Of a stretch of 64,000 nt of DNA, positions 53,487 to 61,853 are shown in pieces. Each line of letters starts with the position of its first letter. The first letter of the stretch is position 1. The position numbers were made by a program, and so were the translations under genes. The notes beneath the pieces were generated by a model. It was not told where the DNA came from, ran no database searches, and saw nothing but the letters and a program-made list of their open reading frames with translations. The stretch covers positions 372,001 to 436,000 of the forward strand of contig NZ_WEGK01000002.1 of the NCBI RefSeq assembly GCF_009604405.1. The letters run 5' to 3'. Source of the DNA: Nocardia macrotermitis. GTDB taxonomy: Bacteria > Actinomycetota > Actinomycetes > Mycobacteriales > Mycobacteriaceae.

Positions 53487-54428
53487 GTGGTCGGGGTGGG
53501 TACGGCGATACCGCGTGCGATCGGGTTGATCGCACTGCTCGCGCTCGTGGTCATCGCGTTGCGTGGATATCTGCCGGGTGGTAGCGGGCCGCACATCGGG
53601 TCGCCGCCGTCGGTGATCGCCGTGGCGTTGATGCCGGTGTTGTCGCTGGTGTCGGTCGTGATTCTGCTGGCGGGTGTGATCACCAGCCAGCATCGGCTGC
53701 CGCTGGCGCTGCCCGACGCGCATCCGGATCGGGTGCGGCGGCCGGTGCGGATGGGCCGGTTGGGTCTGTTCCTGGTCGTCGGGCTGGCGGTGCTCGCCGT
53801 GTTCGGCGCGCTGAGCTGGGCGATCTATCAGCTGAGTGTGGCGCATCCGGTGTCGCCGTCGCAGGGATCGGGTGCGCGACCGACGCCGGTGCCGCCGAGC
53901 ACCACGGGGCCGCCGCCGTCGTCGTCGGGGCCGAATGTCGAACCGCCGCTGAGCACCGACGCCATGATCGTCATCGGCGTTTCCGCGGGGGCGTTGATTC
54001 TCGCGGCGATCGTGGGGTTGATCGTGGTCGGGGTCGGTACGCGACGTCGCGTGCACGCACCGGCCGCCGAAGCCGAGGCCGCGCCGGTGGCGCCGCCGGT
54101 GTCGCTCGCGCAGGTCGCCGAGATGGGCCTGGCCGCGATGATCGCCTCCGGCAAGGACGCGCGGGCGGCCATCATCGCATGTTATGTCGCGATGGAGAGC
54201 GGTCTGGCCCGTGCGCGGGAGGTGGCGCCGCTGATCTCCGATACGCCTTCGGAGGTGCTGGCTCGCGCCTTCGACCGCGGCGTGCTGCGGGACGCTTCGG
54301 CTCGTGAGCTGGTCATTTTGTTCGAGGAGGCGCGTTTCAGCCCGCATTCGATGTTGGAGTGGCAGCGTATGCGAGCGGAACAGTTGTTGCGCATCGTGCT
54401 GGGCGATCTACAGAGGGCCGAATCGTGA
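53487..54428 (+). CDS. DUF4129 membrane protein of the MoxR/DUF58 cluster
   Basis: A 313-residue protein: about three N-terminal membrane helices, an extracellular Pro/Thr/Ser-rich loop (about 120-155), another helix near 165-185, and a C-terminal DUF4129 domain (about 205-310, with AIIACYVAMESGLARAREV and SPHSMLEWQRMRAEQLL). DUF4129 proteins accompany MoxR ATPases, DUF58 proteins and transglutaminases. GTG at 53487 was preferred because GGAGAG lies 6 nt upstream and the frame then opens directly with a membrane helix. Alternatives are ATGs upstream that would add a second hydrophobic stretch. It heads an operon with the following genes. Confidence 0.75.
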   Translation: MVGVGTAIPRAIGLIALLALVVIALRGYLPGGSGPHIGSPPSVIAVALMPVLSLVSVVILLAGVITSQHRLPLALPDAHPDRVRRPVRMGRLGLFLVVGLAVLAVFGALSWAIYQLSVAHPVSPSQGSGARPTPVPPSTTGPPPSSSGPNVEPPLSTDAMIVIGVSAGALILAAIVGLIVVGVGTRRRVHAPAAEAEAAPVAPPVSLAQVAEMGLAAMIASGKDARAAIIACYVAMESGLARAREVAPLISDTPSEVLARAFDRGVLRDASARELVILFEEARFSPHSMLEWQRMRAEQLLRIVLGDLQRAES

Positions 54429-54507
54429 CCGTGCGCGCTGCGGATGAGTTGCCGAAAAGGCTTGCTGCTCAACATATATCGCTCGAATCGAGCGGCGAGG
54501 TGAGGCC

Positions 54508-55029
54508 ATGACCGGATTGTCCGAATGGGGGCGGGGTGCGGTCGTGGGTGGGTCGATCGCGTTCATCCTGCTGATCGAGGCGATCGGCTACGACAATCAG
54601 CGCGCACTGCTCCCGGTACTCACAGGGGTACTGGTGTTGTTCGCGGTGGGGATGCTGGTGCGGTCGCTGGCCGAGCGGAAGAAATCCGACGGTCCGGCCG
54701 ATCCGGCGGACAGTGATATCGAGAACGGGCCTGCGGAGATGTTGTTCCGCTGGCGGGCCCGCGCGGAGATGCTCGTCGACCGAGCCGACGGCAGCCGCGC
54801 GGACTGGGATCGGCATCTGCGGCCGCTACTGGCCAAGGAGTTCGAACTGTCGAGCGGACATCGCATCGCCAAGGACCGGCGGGCCACCGAGGCCGCGGGC
54901 CGGCTGCAATTCGGGCCGGAACTGTGGCGCTGGGTGGATCCGGCCGATTCTCAACTGCGCGATGACAATTCGCGTGCACCGGGACGTGCCGCGCTGGACG
55001 AGATCCTGCGTCGGCTTCAAGAAATGTAG
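54508..55029 (+). CDS. Conserved membrane protein of the MoxR cluster
   Basis: A 173-residue protein with two N-terminal membrane helices (about 8-28 and 33-52) and a cytoplasmic domain with RWRARAEMLVDRAD and GRLQFGPELWRWVDP. I do not recognise the domain, but proteins of this form lie between DUF4129 and MoxR in Mycobacteriales. The ATG has GAGGTGAGGCC just upstream. Spacing to the MoxR gene is 32 nt. It is likely part of the same membrane complex. Confidence 0.7.
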   Translation: MTGLSEWGRGAVVGGSIAFILLIEAIGYDNQRALLPVLTGVLVLFAVGMLVRSLAERKKSDGPADPADSDIENGPAEMLFRWRARAEMLVDRADGSRADWDRHLRPLLAKEFELSSGHRIAKDRRATEAAGRLQFGPELWRWVDPADSQLRDDNSRAPGRAALDEILRRLQEM

Positions 55030-55061
55030 AAACAGGGTTGGAAACACGTGCGAGTTCAGTC

Positions 55062-56024
55062 ATGACGAAACCTTTGGACGCGACCGTCAAGCGCACCGAC
55101 GCGGTGTTGCGTGAGGTGGGGCGGGTCGTGGTCGGTAAGCAGAACGAATTGCAGCTGATCATGATCGCGGTACTCGCGGGCGGGCATGTCCTGATCGAGG
55201 ATCTCCCCGGGCTGGGCAAGACGCTCATCGCCCGATCCTTCGCCGCGGCACTGGGTTTGAACTTCACCCGGGTGCAGTTCACCCCCGACCTACTACCGGC
55301 GGACCTGATCGGTTCGACCATCTACGACATGAATTCGGGCCGGTTCAACTTCCGCAAGGGCCCCGTCTTCGCGAATATGCTGCTGGCCGACGAGATCAAC
55401 CGCACGCCACCCAAGACCCAGGCCGCGCTGCTCGAGGCGATGGCCGAGGGCCAGGTCAGCATCGACGGCGAAACCTTCCCGCTGCCACAGCCTTTCATCG
55501 TGCTGGCCACCGACAACCCGATCGAGTACGAGGGCACCTACCCGCTGCCCGAGGCTCAGCTCGACCGTTTCGCACTGCAACTGCGTCTGGGGTACCTGTC
55601 CGAGGAGGACGAGACCCAGATGATCCGACGTCGCCTCGAAAGGGGTTCCGTCCCACCGCAAGTCGGCCAGGTTGTGGATGCGGCCGGACTGCTCGAGATG
55701 CGGCACGCGGTCGAATTCGTCACCGTGCACCCGGACGTCGTCGGCTACGTCGTGTCGCTGGCCGCCGCAACCCGCAGCCATCCGCAGGTCGAGGTAGGCG
55801 CGAGCCCCCGCGCGGAACTCGACCTGATCCAAATGGCCCGTGCCCGAGCGCTTTTGCAGAGCCGCGATTACGTTGTCCCGGAAGATGTCAAGGCCCTTGC
55901 GATTCCGGCCATAGCCCACCGCATCACGTTGCGACCCGAGATGTGGGTGCGGCGTATCCGCGGTGAGGACGTTATCGCCGAATTGCTTCGCCGCCTGCGT
56001 GTTCCGCGGGCAGTAGGGGCATGA
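55062..56024 (+). CDS. moxR: MoxR-family AAA+ ATPase
   Basis: A 320-residue AAA_3 ATPase. Walker A DLPGLGKT is at 47-54, Walker B LLADEINR near 110, sensor 1 VLATDNPIEYEGTYPLPEAQ near 150-168, and an arginine-containing lid follows. MoxR proteins act as chaperones that mature or activate DUF58/VWA partners, which are encoded next. ATG at 55062 is favoured since the family starts close to this point; an in-frame TTG at 55038 after AACAGGG is possible. Its stop overlaps a 33-codon open frame that links to the DUF58 gene. Confidence 0.85.
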   Translation: MTKPLDATVKRTDAVLREVGRVVVGKQNELQLIMIAVLAGGHVLIEDLPGLGKTLIARSFAAALGLNFTRVQFTPDLLPADLIGSTIYDMNSGRFNFRKGPVFANMLLADEINRTPPKTQAALLEAMAEGQVSIDGETFPLPQPFIVLATDNPIEYEGTYPLPEAQLDRFALQLRLGYLSEEDETQMIRRRLERGSVPPQVGQVVDAAGLLEMRHAVEFVTVHPDVVGYVVSLAAATRSHPQVEVGASPRAELDLIQMARARALLQSRDYVVPEDVKALAIPAIAHRITLRPEMWVRRIRGEDVIAELLRRLRVPRAVGA

Positions 56025-56122
56025 GCGGGCGTGGCGCGGGGGGTGTGGGCGCGGCGGGTGATGCGGCTGTGCGCGCGGGCATGGTCGCCACCGACCTGGT
56101 GAGTGTGGGGGAGTTGTTGTGA
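56021..56122 (+). CDS. 33-codon coupling open frame between moxR and the DUF58 gene
   Basis: An open frame from ATG 56021 to TGA 56122, Gly/Ala/Val-rich, without recognisable domain. Its ATG overlaps the moxR stop (ATGA) and its stop overlaps the GTG of the DUF58 gene (GTGA). This perfect fit at both ends suggests that ribosomes pass through it to reach the DUF58 start. It may be only a translational coupler or the remnant of a longer DUF58 N-terminus, not a functional peptide. Confidence 0.4.
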   Translation: MSGRGAGGVGAAGDAAVRAGMVATDLVSVGELL

Positions 56123-57393
56123 GGCATAGGGATTCGAGTTCGGCTACCGAGGCGGAGTTGCGGTGGCGGCCTGCTGCGTTGATCTACATGTTGGCTGTGG
56201 TGGGGGGGATTGCGTTGGCGGGGGCGGTGGTTTTGGGGCGGTGGCAGTTGGTGGTGTTCGCCGCGCCTATGTTGGGGGTTTTGGCGAGTGCGCCGATTCA
56301 GTTGGCGCGGACCAAGATTCAGGTTGACGGTGGCGGTGTGCTGCGGTGCTTCGAGGGGGAGGAGGTGGTGCTCTCGGCGGCGGCGTTCGTCGAGGACGGG
56401 CATGCGTTGTTGCGGTGTAAGCCCGAGCAGCTCGACGGGATGGAGCTGCGGGTGGAGAAGTCCGTCGATTCGGGGACCGCGCCCGCGGGGTTGCGGATGG
56501 CGTTGTCGGCCGCGCGGTGGGGGCGGTATCCGATGCGGATTCGGGTGACGGCGTTGAGTCCGGCCGGGTTGGCGACCGCGGCGGTGAGTCTGCCCGCGGG
56601 GCAGGTGTACGTGTATCCGGTGGCCGATCCGCAGCCGATGCGGTTGCCGCGCACCGAATATCCCGAACGGATCGGCACCCACCTGACGCGGCGGCACGGG
56701 CCCGGCGTGGAGTACGCCGACATTCGCGCGTACACCCCGGGCGATCCGCTGCGCACGGTGAACTGGTCGGTGAGTGCGCGCCGGGGCAGGCTGCACGTCA
56801 CCGAGCGGCTCACCAACCGAGCAGCGGATGTCGTTGTTCTGCTTGATCATTCGATGCAGGCACCGGGTCCGGCGGCGGATTCGCTGGAGTTGTCGGTGCG
56901 CGGTGCGGCGCAGGTCGCGCAGAGCGCGTTGCAGGCGGGCGACCGTACGGCCGTGGTCTGCCTGGGGCAGTCGCCGCGCTGGCTGCGCGCGGACATCGGG
57001 CGGCGGCAGTTCTATCGCATCGTCGACACCGTGCTCGACGTCGGCGAGGAACACATGTCCACCTCCGGCTCGCTGGCCCCGCATTCGGCGGTGCCGCTGG
57101 GCGCGATCGTGGTGGCGTTCTCGACGCTGCTGGACACCGAGTTCGCGCTCGCGCTGATCGATCTGCGTAAGCGCGGACACGTCGTGGTGGTCGTGGATGT
57201 GTTGCGCGGCACGCCTTTTCGTGAGGAGCTGGATCCGACGATGGCGCGTATGTGGCAGCTGGAACGGATGGCGATGTACCGGGACATGGGGACGGTCGGG
57301 GTCGATATCGTGGCCTGGGCCGAGGGCACCCGGCTGGATCAGGTGATGCGATTGATCCCGGACCGCCGACGACTGGTGCGGGTGCGGCGATGA
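56119..57393 (+). CDS. DUF58 protein (MoxR partner, VWA-like)
   Basis: A 424-residue protein with two membrane helices in the first 70 residues and the DUF58 signature YADIRAYTPGDPLRTVNWSV near 200, followed by a von Willebrand factor A-like part (DVVVLLDHSM near 237). DUF58 proteins are the usual partners of MoxR ATPases. GTG at 56119 has GGGGAG 5 nt upstream. The next gene starts with an ATGA overlap. The role in Mycobacteriales is envelope-related by inference. Confidence 0.82.
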   Translation: MRHRDSSSATEAELRWRPAALIYMLAVVGGIALAGAVVLGRWQLVVFAAPMLGVLASAPIQLARTKIQVDGGGVLRCFEGEEVVLSAAAFVEDGHALLRCKPEQLDGMELRVEKSVDSGTAPAGLRMALSAARWGRYPMRIRVTALSPAGLATAAVSLPAGQVYVYPVADPQPMRLPRTEYPERIGTHLTRRHGPGVEYADIRAYTPGDPLRTVNWSVSARRGRLHVTERLTNRAADVVVLLDHSMQAPGPAADSLELSVRGAAQVAQSALQAGDRTAVVCLGQSPRWLRADIGRRQFYRIVDTVLDVGEEHMSTSGSLAPHSAVPLGAIVVAFSTLLDTEFALALIDLRKRGHVVVVVDVLRGTPFREELDPTMARMWQLERMAMYRDMGTVGVDIVAWAEGTRLDQVMRLIPDRRRLVRVRR

Positions 57394-57818
57394 CCAGATT
57401 CCTCGCGGTCCTGTCCGGCCTGCTGCTGATCACGGCGGTCGGCATCGTCATGCCCTGGTTCGCGATCGCGGCCGCGGTGTTCGTGGTCGCCGGATGGTGG
57501 TCGCGGGTCTGCGCGGTGGGTGCGGTGCTGGTCGCGCTCGGCGCGCTGGCCTGGGCCGATTCCAGCGTCCTCGCCGCCGCCGCGACCGGACTGGTCGCCA
57601 CCACCTACTTGCTCAACACCGCCACGGTGTCCGCGCCGATCGGAGTCGTTCCCACGACATTGCCGTCGGTGGCGGGGGCGGTGAGTTTCGCTGCCGTCGC
57701 CGTTATCGCGACCGAGGTGCCGGTGCGGTTCGAATGGGTGCCGTTGGCTGCGCCGGTGCTGGCTGTGTTGGTTTTCGCGGTGGTTGTGCATGGGGTGGCT
57801 GCGCGGGCGGATGATTGA
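57390..57818 (+). CDS. Small integral membrane protein, last gene of the MoxR operon
   Basis: A 142-residue, almost wholly hydrophobic protein with about four or five membrane helices and no motif. The ATG overlaps the stop of the DUF58 gene (ATGA), so it is translationally coupled. It probably completes the membrane complex. An in-frame extension upstream to 57252 is only a shadow within the DUF58 gene. Confidence 0.72.
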   Translation: MTRFLAVLSGLLLITAVGIVMPWFAIAAAVFVVAGWWSRVCAVGAVLVALGALAWADSSVLAAAATGLVATTYLLNTATVSAPIGVVPTTLPSVAGAVSFAAVAVIATEVPVRFEWVPLAAPVLAVLVFAVVVHGVAARADD

Positions 57819-57934
57819 GTCGCTGTGTCAGGGCCGGGCGTGGTGGTTGGGCGGGGTCATGAAGAGGGTCTGCCTGCGGTGATGCTGGGCACAATTTTGC
57901 CGAGGTAACTACTACGGCTTGTAGTGTCAGGGGT

Positions 57935-58015
57935 ATGTGGATCATTCCTGTTGTCGCCGTTATCTGTGCCGTTGCGATCGGTGGCCTGTTCTCGACCGGG
58001 TTCCCGAAGGACTAG
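57935..58015 (+). CDS. 26-residue single-helix membrane peptide (candidate)
   Basis: A short open frame beginning MWIIPVVAVICAVAIGG and ending in GFPKD, i.e. one hydrophobic helix with a charged end. AGGGG lies just before the ATG (short spacing of 1-2 nt). An inverted repeat ACTAC/GTAGT lies at 57909-57926 and TAGTGT at 57922 could be a -10 element. It is convergent with the 132-residue hypothetical gene. Small single-helix proteins of this kind are real in actinobacteria, but this one rests on sequence form alone. Confidence 0.4.
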   Translation: MWIIPVVAVICAVAIGGLFSTGFPKD

Positions 58016-58076
58016 TTCGGGCTCGGTTGCTCGGATCTCGTTCGGTGCGGGGCTGATTCGGGCGGGTGGGCTCGGT

Positions 58077-58475
58077 TCAGTAGAGGTGGATGCAGGCGCC
58101 GGTGATGGCCCACTCGCGTAGTTGGGTGTCGTCGCTGAGGTGGATCAGTTGTCGTAGGACCCATTCGCCGTAGTTGTGGGGGCGGTGTTCGTGGGTTTGG
58201 GTGCGGAGTGCGGTGAGTGCCGCTGTGATGGCGGTGTCGATGTCGGTGGCCTCGACGGCGATCGGGAGGCTGCGGACCGTTACCGACCAGGAACCGTTCT
58301 CGCGCACCACTTCTACCGGTGACGGGCACAGGGCGGCCAGGGCTGTGCGGAGTTGGTCGGCGTCGGTTAGTGCTATTCGGGTTGTGCGCCATTCTATGAG
58401 CGCCACGTTTCCCGTCGCTGCGGCGTTCAGGTGAGGTTCCAGCGAGGGGACTGTCGCCTCTGGGGTTTCGGGCAT
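58077..58475 (-). CDS. Hypothetical protein (132 aa)
   Basis: A 132-residue soluble protein of alpha/beta character with no known domain. Visible segments are NVALIEWRTTRIALTDADQL, a strand pair around WSVTVRSLPIAVEAT, and a C-terminal helix ending LREWAITGACIHLY. ATG at 58475 has GGAAG 6 nt upstream; the in-frame region beyond is Arg/Pro-rich and non-coding in look. It is a monocistronic gene convergent with the small peptide. Confidence 0.65.
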   Translation of the reverse strand: MPETPEATVPSLEPHLNAAATGNVALIEWRTTRIALTDADQLRTALAALCPSPVEVVRENGSWSVTVRSLPIAVEATDIDTAITAALTALRTQTHEHRPHNYGEWVLRQLIHLSDDTQLREWAITGACIHLY

Positions 58476-58650
58476 CGGGTGCTTCCAATCATGTTGTAGG
58501 TCAAGGGGTTTGGCGTGTCGGGGGGCGAGTTGCGTGCTGCGTCGTGAGGGTCTCGTTCGCGCCCAGGACTGTTCACGGCGTGTTGGCGTCCCTGGTTCTC
58601 GCCGGGCTTGATGACCGAGGGGCAGGCCCCGATGACCGAGGGGACGGGCG

Positions 58651-58882
58651 TCTCGGCGGTCGTATTCCGGGCGATCGCGGAGACGTCGGGCGTGCCGCAC
58701 CGGCGGGTAACGGGTTGCGCGGCAGGCGGTTCCGAACTCTCGGTCATCGGGGTGGGGTCAGTAGACAACGGAATCATGTTGTTGTGCAGGTCTATTCGTG
58801 GTTTTCGGTGGATAACCGTCGGGGGTCCGGTGGGTGGTGGTTCATCGAGGACGGGTCCAGTGCGAAGGGGTCCGGATCGGAC
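58651..58882. repeat. Diverged direct duplication, copy A
   Basis: Begins TCTCGGCGGTCGTATTCCGG and ends around GGGGTCCGGATCGGAC. It aligns along its whole length with copy B at 59194-59427 with many substitutions; the best-kept parts are the two ends and the central GGTCATCGGGGTG. Confidence 0.65.
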
Positions 58883-59193
58883 GACATCTGTGGGTTGTCG
58901 CCGCATCGTGTCGCGCTGTCGGTAGCCGCGCTGCCTCGATTCCGCCGCTGACGCCGGCCGAGTGGATCACGTTGGTGGTCTCGGATACGGCTTCGAAATC
59001 GGGGTGTGAAGAGGATTTCGATGGAAGTATCGCGAGTTTCGGAGAGACGGAAATCATTGCGGATATTGCGATCGGGAGTGGAATTATCTGCGTGAGCGGG
59101 ATCGGGAATTCGCTTTGGAACTGTTCCAAAGTGGTTGGGTTCCAATGGGATTGCGGGGTTGGCAAGGGGGATGGATGTGGTTAATATGGGCGA

Positions 59194-59427
59194 TCTCGGC
59201 GGTCGTTTTCCGGGCGATTGCACAGGTGTCTCGGGCGGGTCACACGGCTGGGAAAGGATTGTGTGGCGGGCGATTCCGGGAAATCCCGGTCATCGGGGTG
59301 AATCAGTGGATACCGGAACTGTGTTCGTCATGCATGCCTATTCGAACCTTTCGCGGATGTCCGTCGGGTGTCCGGTGTGCGGGGGTTCAGCGGGAATAGG
59401 TCCAGTACAAGGGGGTCCGGGATGGAC
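59194..59427. repeat. Diverged direct duplication, copy B
   Basis: Begins TCTCGGCGGTCGTTTTCCGG and ends around GGGGGTCCGGGATGGAC, 543 bases after copy A. It ends 23 bases before the ATG of the XRE regulator, so it may contain that gene's promoter; copy A would then be an older, displaced copy of the same region. Confidence 0.65.
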
Positions 59428-59450
59428 CGCCTCGGAAAGTGAGGTTCGAA

Positions 59451-60344
59451 ATGTCAGGTGGGTCAACGCTTCCCCGGCGGGCGCTCGGGCGGCGACTGCG
59501 GGCGCTGCGGGTCGCGGCGCAGAAGAGCAAGCTCGCGGCCGCGGTGGCGATCGAGATTTCGAAATCGGGGCTGGGTAGGTTGGAAGATGGTGAGCCTGTG
59601 CGGATTTGCACTGCGCAGTTTCATCAGTTGTTGGAGTTGTACGGGGCTGATGAGGCGGCGGCTGCCGAGATTATGGGGTTGGTGCAGGAGGTTCGGGCCA
59701 CCAAGGGTGATCCGACCACCGGTTGGTGGCGGGCATATTCCGATGTGGTGAACCCGCATTTCGACCACTTCATGGGACTCGAGCAGGCGTGCTCGCGGAT
59801 GACGACCTTCCAACTGACGCTGTTGCCGGGCTTGCTCCAGACCGCGGCGTATCGGCGATGGATCGTTGGCATCACCGACCCGCAGATGTCGGCAGCAGAT
59901 GTGGATCGGCGGCTCGAACTGATTGCTCGACGACAGCGCAGAATCGTTGAAGATCAAGACTTTTCGCTGGAAGTGCTGCTGTCGGAGTCGGCGGTGCGGC
60001 ATCAGGTCGGCGGCCGGGTCGTGATGCGCGAACAGGCTCGCCACCTGGTGAGCGTCGGGAATCTGCCGAACGTTTCGATCCGCGTGATCCCCATCGATGC
60101 TGGTGCGCATCCTGGCCTGGTCGTGCAGTCTTTCACGCTGTTCGAATTCCCCGTACAGCAGCAGGTGCGATTGACCGAACCGCCAGTTGTGTTCGTAGAG
60201 GGCTTCACTGGCGCTCTGTTCCTCGAAGACGTTGCTGTGGTCGAGCGTCACAAGTCGACCATGGCGGACCTTCGGCAGGTAGCGTTGAGTGAGGGGGACA
60301 CCAGGCTGCTGGTGGAAGGTATCGCAGAGGAGTACGCACCGTGA
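59451..60344 (+). CDS. XRE-family regulator with DUF5753 domain
   Basis: A 297-residue regulator with the N-terminal helix-turn-helix (about 10-50: LGRRLRALRVAAQKSKLAAA) and C-terminal DUF5753 (about 100-290: LLPGLLQTAAYRRWI, LSESAVRHQVGG, RVIPIDAGAHPGL, and the end LFLEDVAVVERH). This is the usual actinobacterial pair partner of DUF397 proteins, which often act as toxin-antitoxin-like or developmental switches. ATG at 59451 has GAGG 6 nt upstream. The stop shares GTGA with the DUF397 gene start. Confidence 0.88.
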   Translation: MSGGSTLPRRALGRRLRALRVAAQKSKLAAAVAIEISKSGLGRLEDGEPVRICTAQFHQLLELYGADEAAAAEIMGLVQEVRATKGDPTTGWWRAYSDVVNPHFDHFMGLEQACSRMTTFQLTLLPGLLQTAAYRRWIVGITDPQMSAADVDRRLELIARRQRRIVEDQDFSLEVLLSESAVRHQVGGRVVMREQARHLVSVGNLPNVSIRVIPIDAGAHPGLVVQSFTLFEFPVQQQVRLTEPPVVFVEGFTGALFLEDVAVVERHKSTMADLRQVALSEGDTRLLVEGIAEEYAP

Positions 60345-60541
60345 CCACGGAATTTTCTGGCGTGAGCTGGTTCAAGAGCAGTTATAGCCAGGCGGGTGGC
60401 GACTGTGTGGAGGTCGCCCAGCTCGCCACCGGCGCGGTTGGCGTCCGTGACTCGAAGAACCCCGCCGGCCCCGCACTGGTTTTCACTCCTGCCGAATGGG
60501 ATGCGTTCACCGATGGAGTCAAGGCCGGTTGGTTCCGTTAG
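60341..60541 (+). CDS. DUF397 protein
   Basis: A 66-residue protein with the family signature: SWFKSSYSQAGGDCVEVA, then VGVRDSKNPAGPALVFTPAE and WDAFTDGVKAGW. DUF397 proteins are small partners of DUF5753/XRE regulators. GTG start overlaps the regulator's stop. The 236 bases that follow hold no supported gene and end with the ribosome-binding site of the lipoprotein gene. Confidence 0.9.
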   Translation: MTTEFSGVSWFKSSYSQAGGDCVEVAQLATGAVGVRDSKNPAGPALVFTPAEWDAFTDGVKAGWFR

Positions 60542-60777
60542 TCCGACGACCGACTGCTTGCGCTGGGTGTAGAGCTGCGCAGCCGGTTGCCCTGGCTGCT
60601 CAGCTCTCGACTTTCCGGGACTCGGCTTCTCCGACTTCTGGAGCGGCACAAGCGCATTCGGAACTCGGAGACCGGATGTCCAGCGCTTTCCGAAACAATC
60701 TTGATCGGCCTGGAACCGCGAGGCTCTCCGATGCGTCATACCCTATGAGGCGTAGTCCGTGCTAGCTCAGGAGGGAA

Positions 60778-61365
60778 ATGCGCACCATCACAGCCCCGGG
60801 GAGGATGGCCGTGAGCGCGGCGCTGACCGGAGTCGCCGTCGTCGGCCTGGTCACCGGCTGCACGAAAGAGACCACCGGGACACCGGCCGCGAGCCCGACG
60901 ACGACCGGCGCAGGTCATCTCGATGAAGCGCTTTGGAACCCTTGCAACCTGGTATCGGCTGACGCACTTCAAGCCGCCAAGCTCGATCCCGCCAGCAAGG
61001 TCACTGGCATCGACGTCAATGGTGCCGTGAACACCACTGAGAAGTCGTGCGCGTGGACTTCGACGGAAGGTCCGTACCAGGTGGGTGTTGCAGCGGATCG
61101 CTTCACGCTGGATCAGGTACGCGCTAACACTGCCCTGACCGTAATTGGCGATGTTCAAGTCGGGTCGCGCAAAGCAGTTACCTCCGAGGACAAGCAGGAT
61201 GCCTCGGACAAGCTGACCTGCGATGTGTCTTTCCCCTTTGCGCAGGGCACATTTGACGTCTACCTGTACTGGCGGTACAGCGAGCGAGACAAGATCACTC
61301 AGTCGCCACCGTGCGGGCTCGCTCTGTCTCATGCGGTCGCACTGGAACCCTTCCTGCCGAAGTAA
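60778..61365 (+). CDS. DUF3558 lipoprotein
   Basis: A 195-residue lipoprotein. The signal peptide ends in the lipobox LVTGC with Cys at 28, followed by a Thr/Pro-rich linker. The DUF3558 domain follows, starting at WNPCNLVSADALQAA and containing CAWTS and CDVSFPF cysteines. It is exported and anchored to the outer face of the membrane. The ATG has GGAGGG 4 nt upstream. DUF3558 lipoproteins of Nocardia and Mycobacterium often stand beside ESX-associated genes, as here; the role is unknown. Confidence 0.85.
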   Translation: MRTITAPGRMAVSAALTGVAVVGLVTGCTKETTGTPAASPTTTGAGHLDEALWNPCNLVSADALQAAKLDPASKVTGIDVNGAVNTTEKSCAWTSTEGPYQVGVAADRFTLDQVRANTALTVIGDVQVGSRKAVTSEDKQDASDKLTCDVSFPFAQGTFDVYLYWRYSERDKITQSPPCGLALSHAVALEPFLPK

Positions 61366-61436
61366 GTCGATAGCGGCACCAGGTGGACAAGCAGCGGTCC
61401 GATTGACCACACTGACATCGGGATCATGAGGAGGGG

Positions 61437-61853
61437 ATGATGGGCGATTCATCAGACGGCACCAGTCAGCCACAGTTCGGTGATCAGCTGACCTACTGGA
61501 AGAGTCTCAAGCAGCAGGCTGAAGACGGGACGTTCACGCTTGACGCCAGTCTCGCGACGGACATGAAGAAGCATGCCGAAGCCCTGCGGCACCATCTCGA
61601 AGACGAGGCTTACCCCACTGCTCGTAGGTTGGGGCATATCGGAGGCTTCGGTACGCTGCCGTCGTCGACTGCGCTTCAATCGGCTTTCGAGGCCAAGGCG
61701 ACGACCGCCCCGGACGCCCTTACGACGCAGTACAAGGCCGCGATCGACATCGCCACCACCATGCGTGACACCTACCAGATCGTCCTGAGCAAGCTGACCA
61801 GCAGTGATGATGAATCTGCGGCCGCGCTCAAGAAGCAGACGGGGAAGCTCTGA
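61437..61853 (+). CDS. WXG100-like ESX-associated small protein
   Basis: A 138-residue, helical protein with the size and hydrophobic pattern of ESX (type VII) substrate partners: two long helices (about 10-60 and 80-130) with a turn at about 65-75 (GHIGGFGTLPSS). There is no textbook WXG motif. Two adjacent ATGs (61437 and 61440) follow GAGGAGGGG. Its stop overlaps the next gene by 1 nt. It is likely secreted or part of a heterodimer with the next product. Confidence 0.6.
   Translation: MMGDSSDGTSQPQFGDQLTYWKSLKQQAEDGTFTLDASLATDMKKHAEALRHHLEDEAYPTARRLGHIGGFGTLPSSTALQSAFEAKATTAPDALTTQYKAAIDIATTMRDTYQIVLSKLTSSDDESAAALKKQTGKL

Larger units (their letters stand above)
58476..59450. other. Long intergenic stretch with a diverged internal duplication
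   Basis: 975 bases between the divergent 132-residue gene and the XRE regulator gene. Short open frames occur on both strands but none has a convincing start, length or residue use. Two related segments of about 233 bases lie inside it (listed separately), the second directly upstream of the regulator. The stretch 58950-59150 is more AT-rich than its surroundings. Confidence 0.6.
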
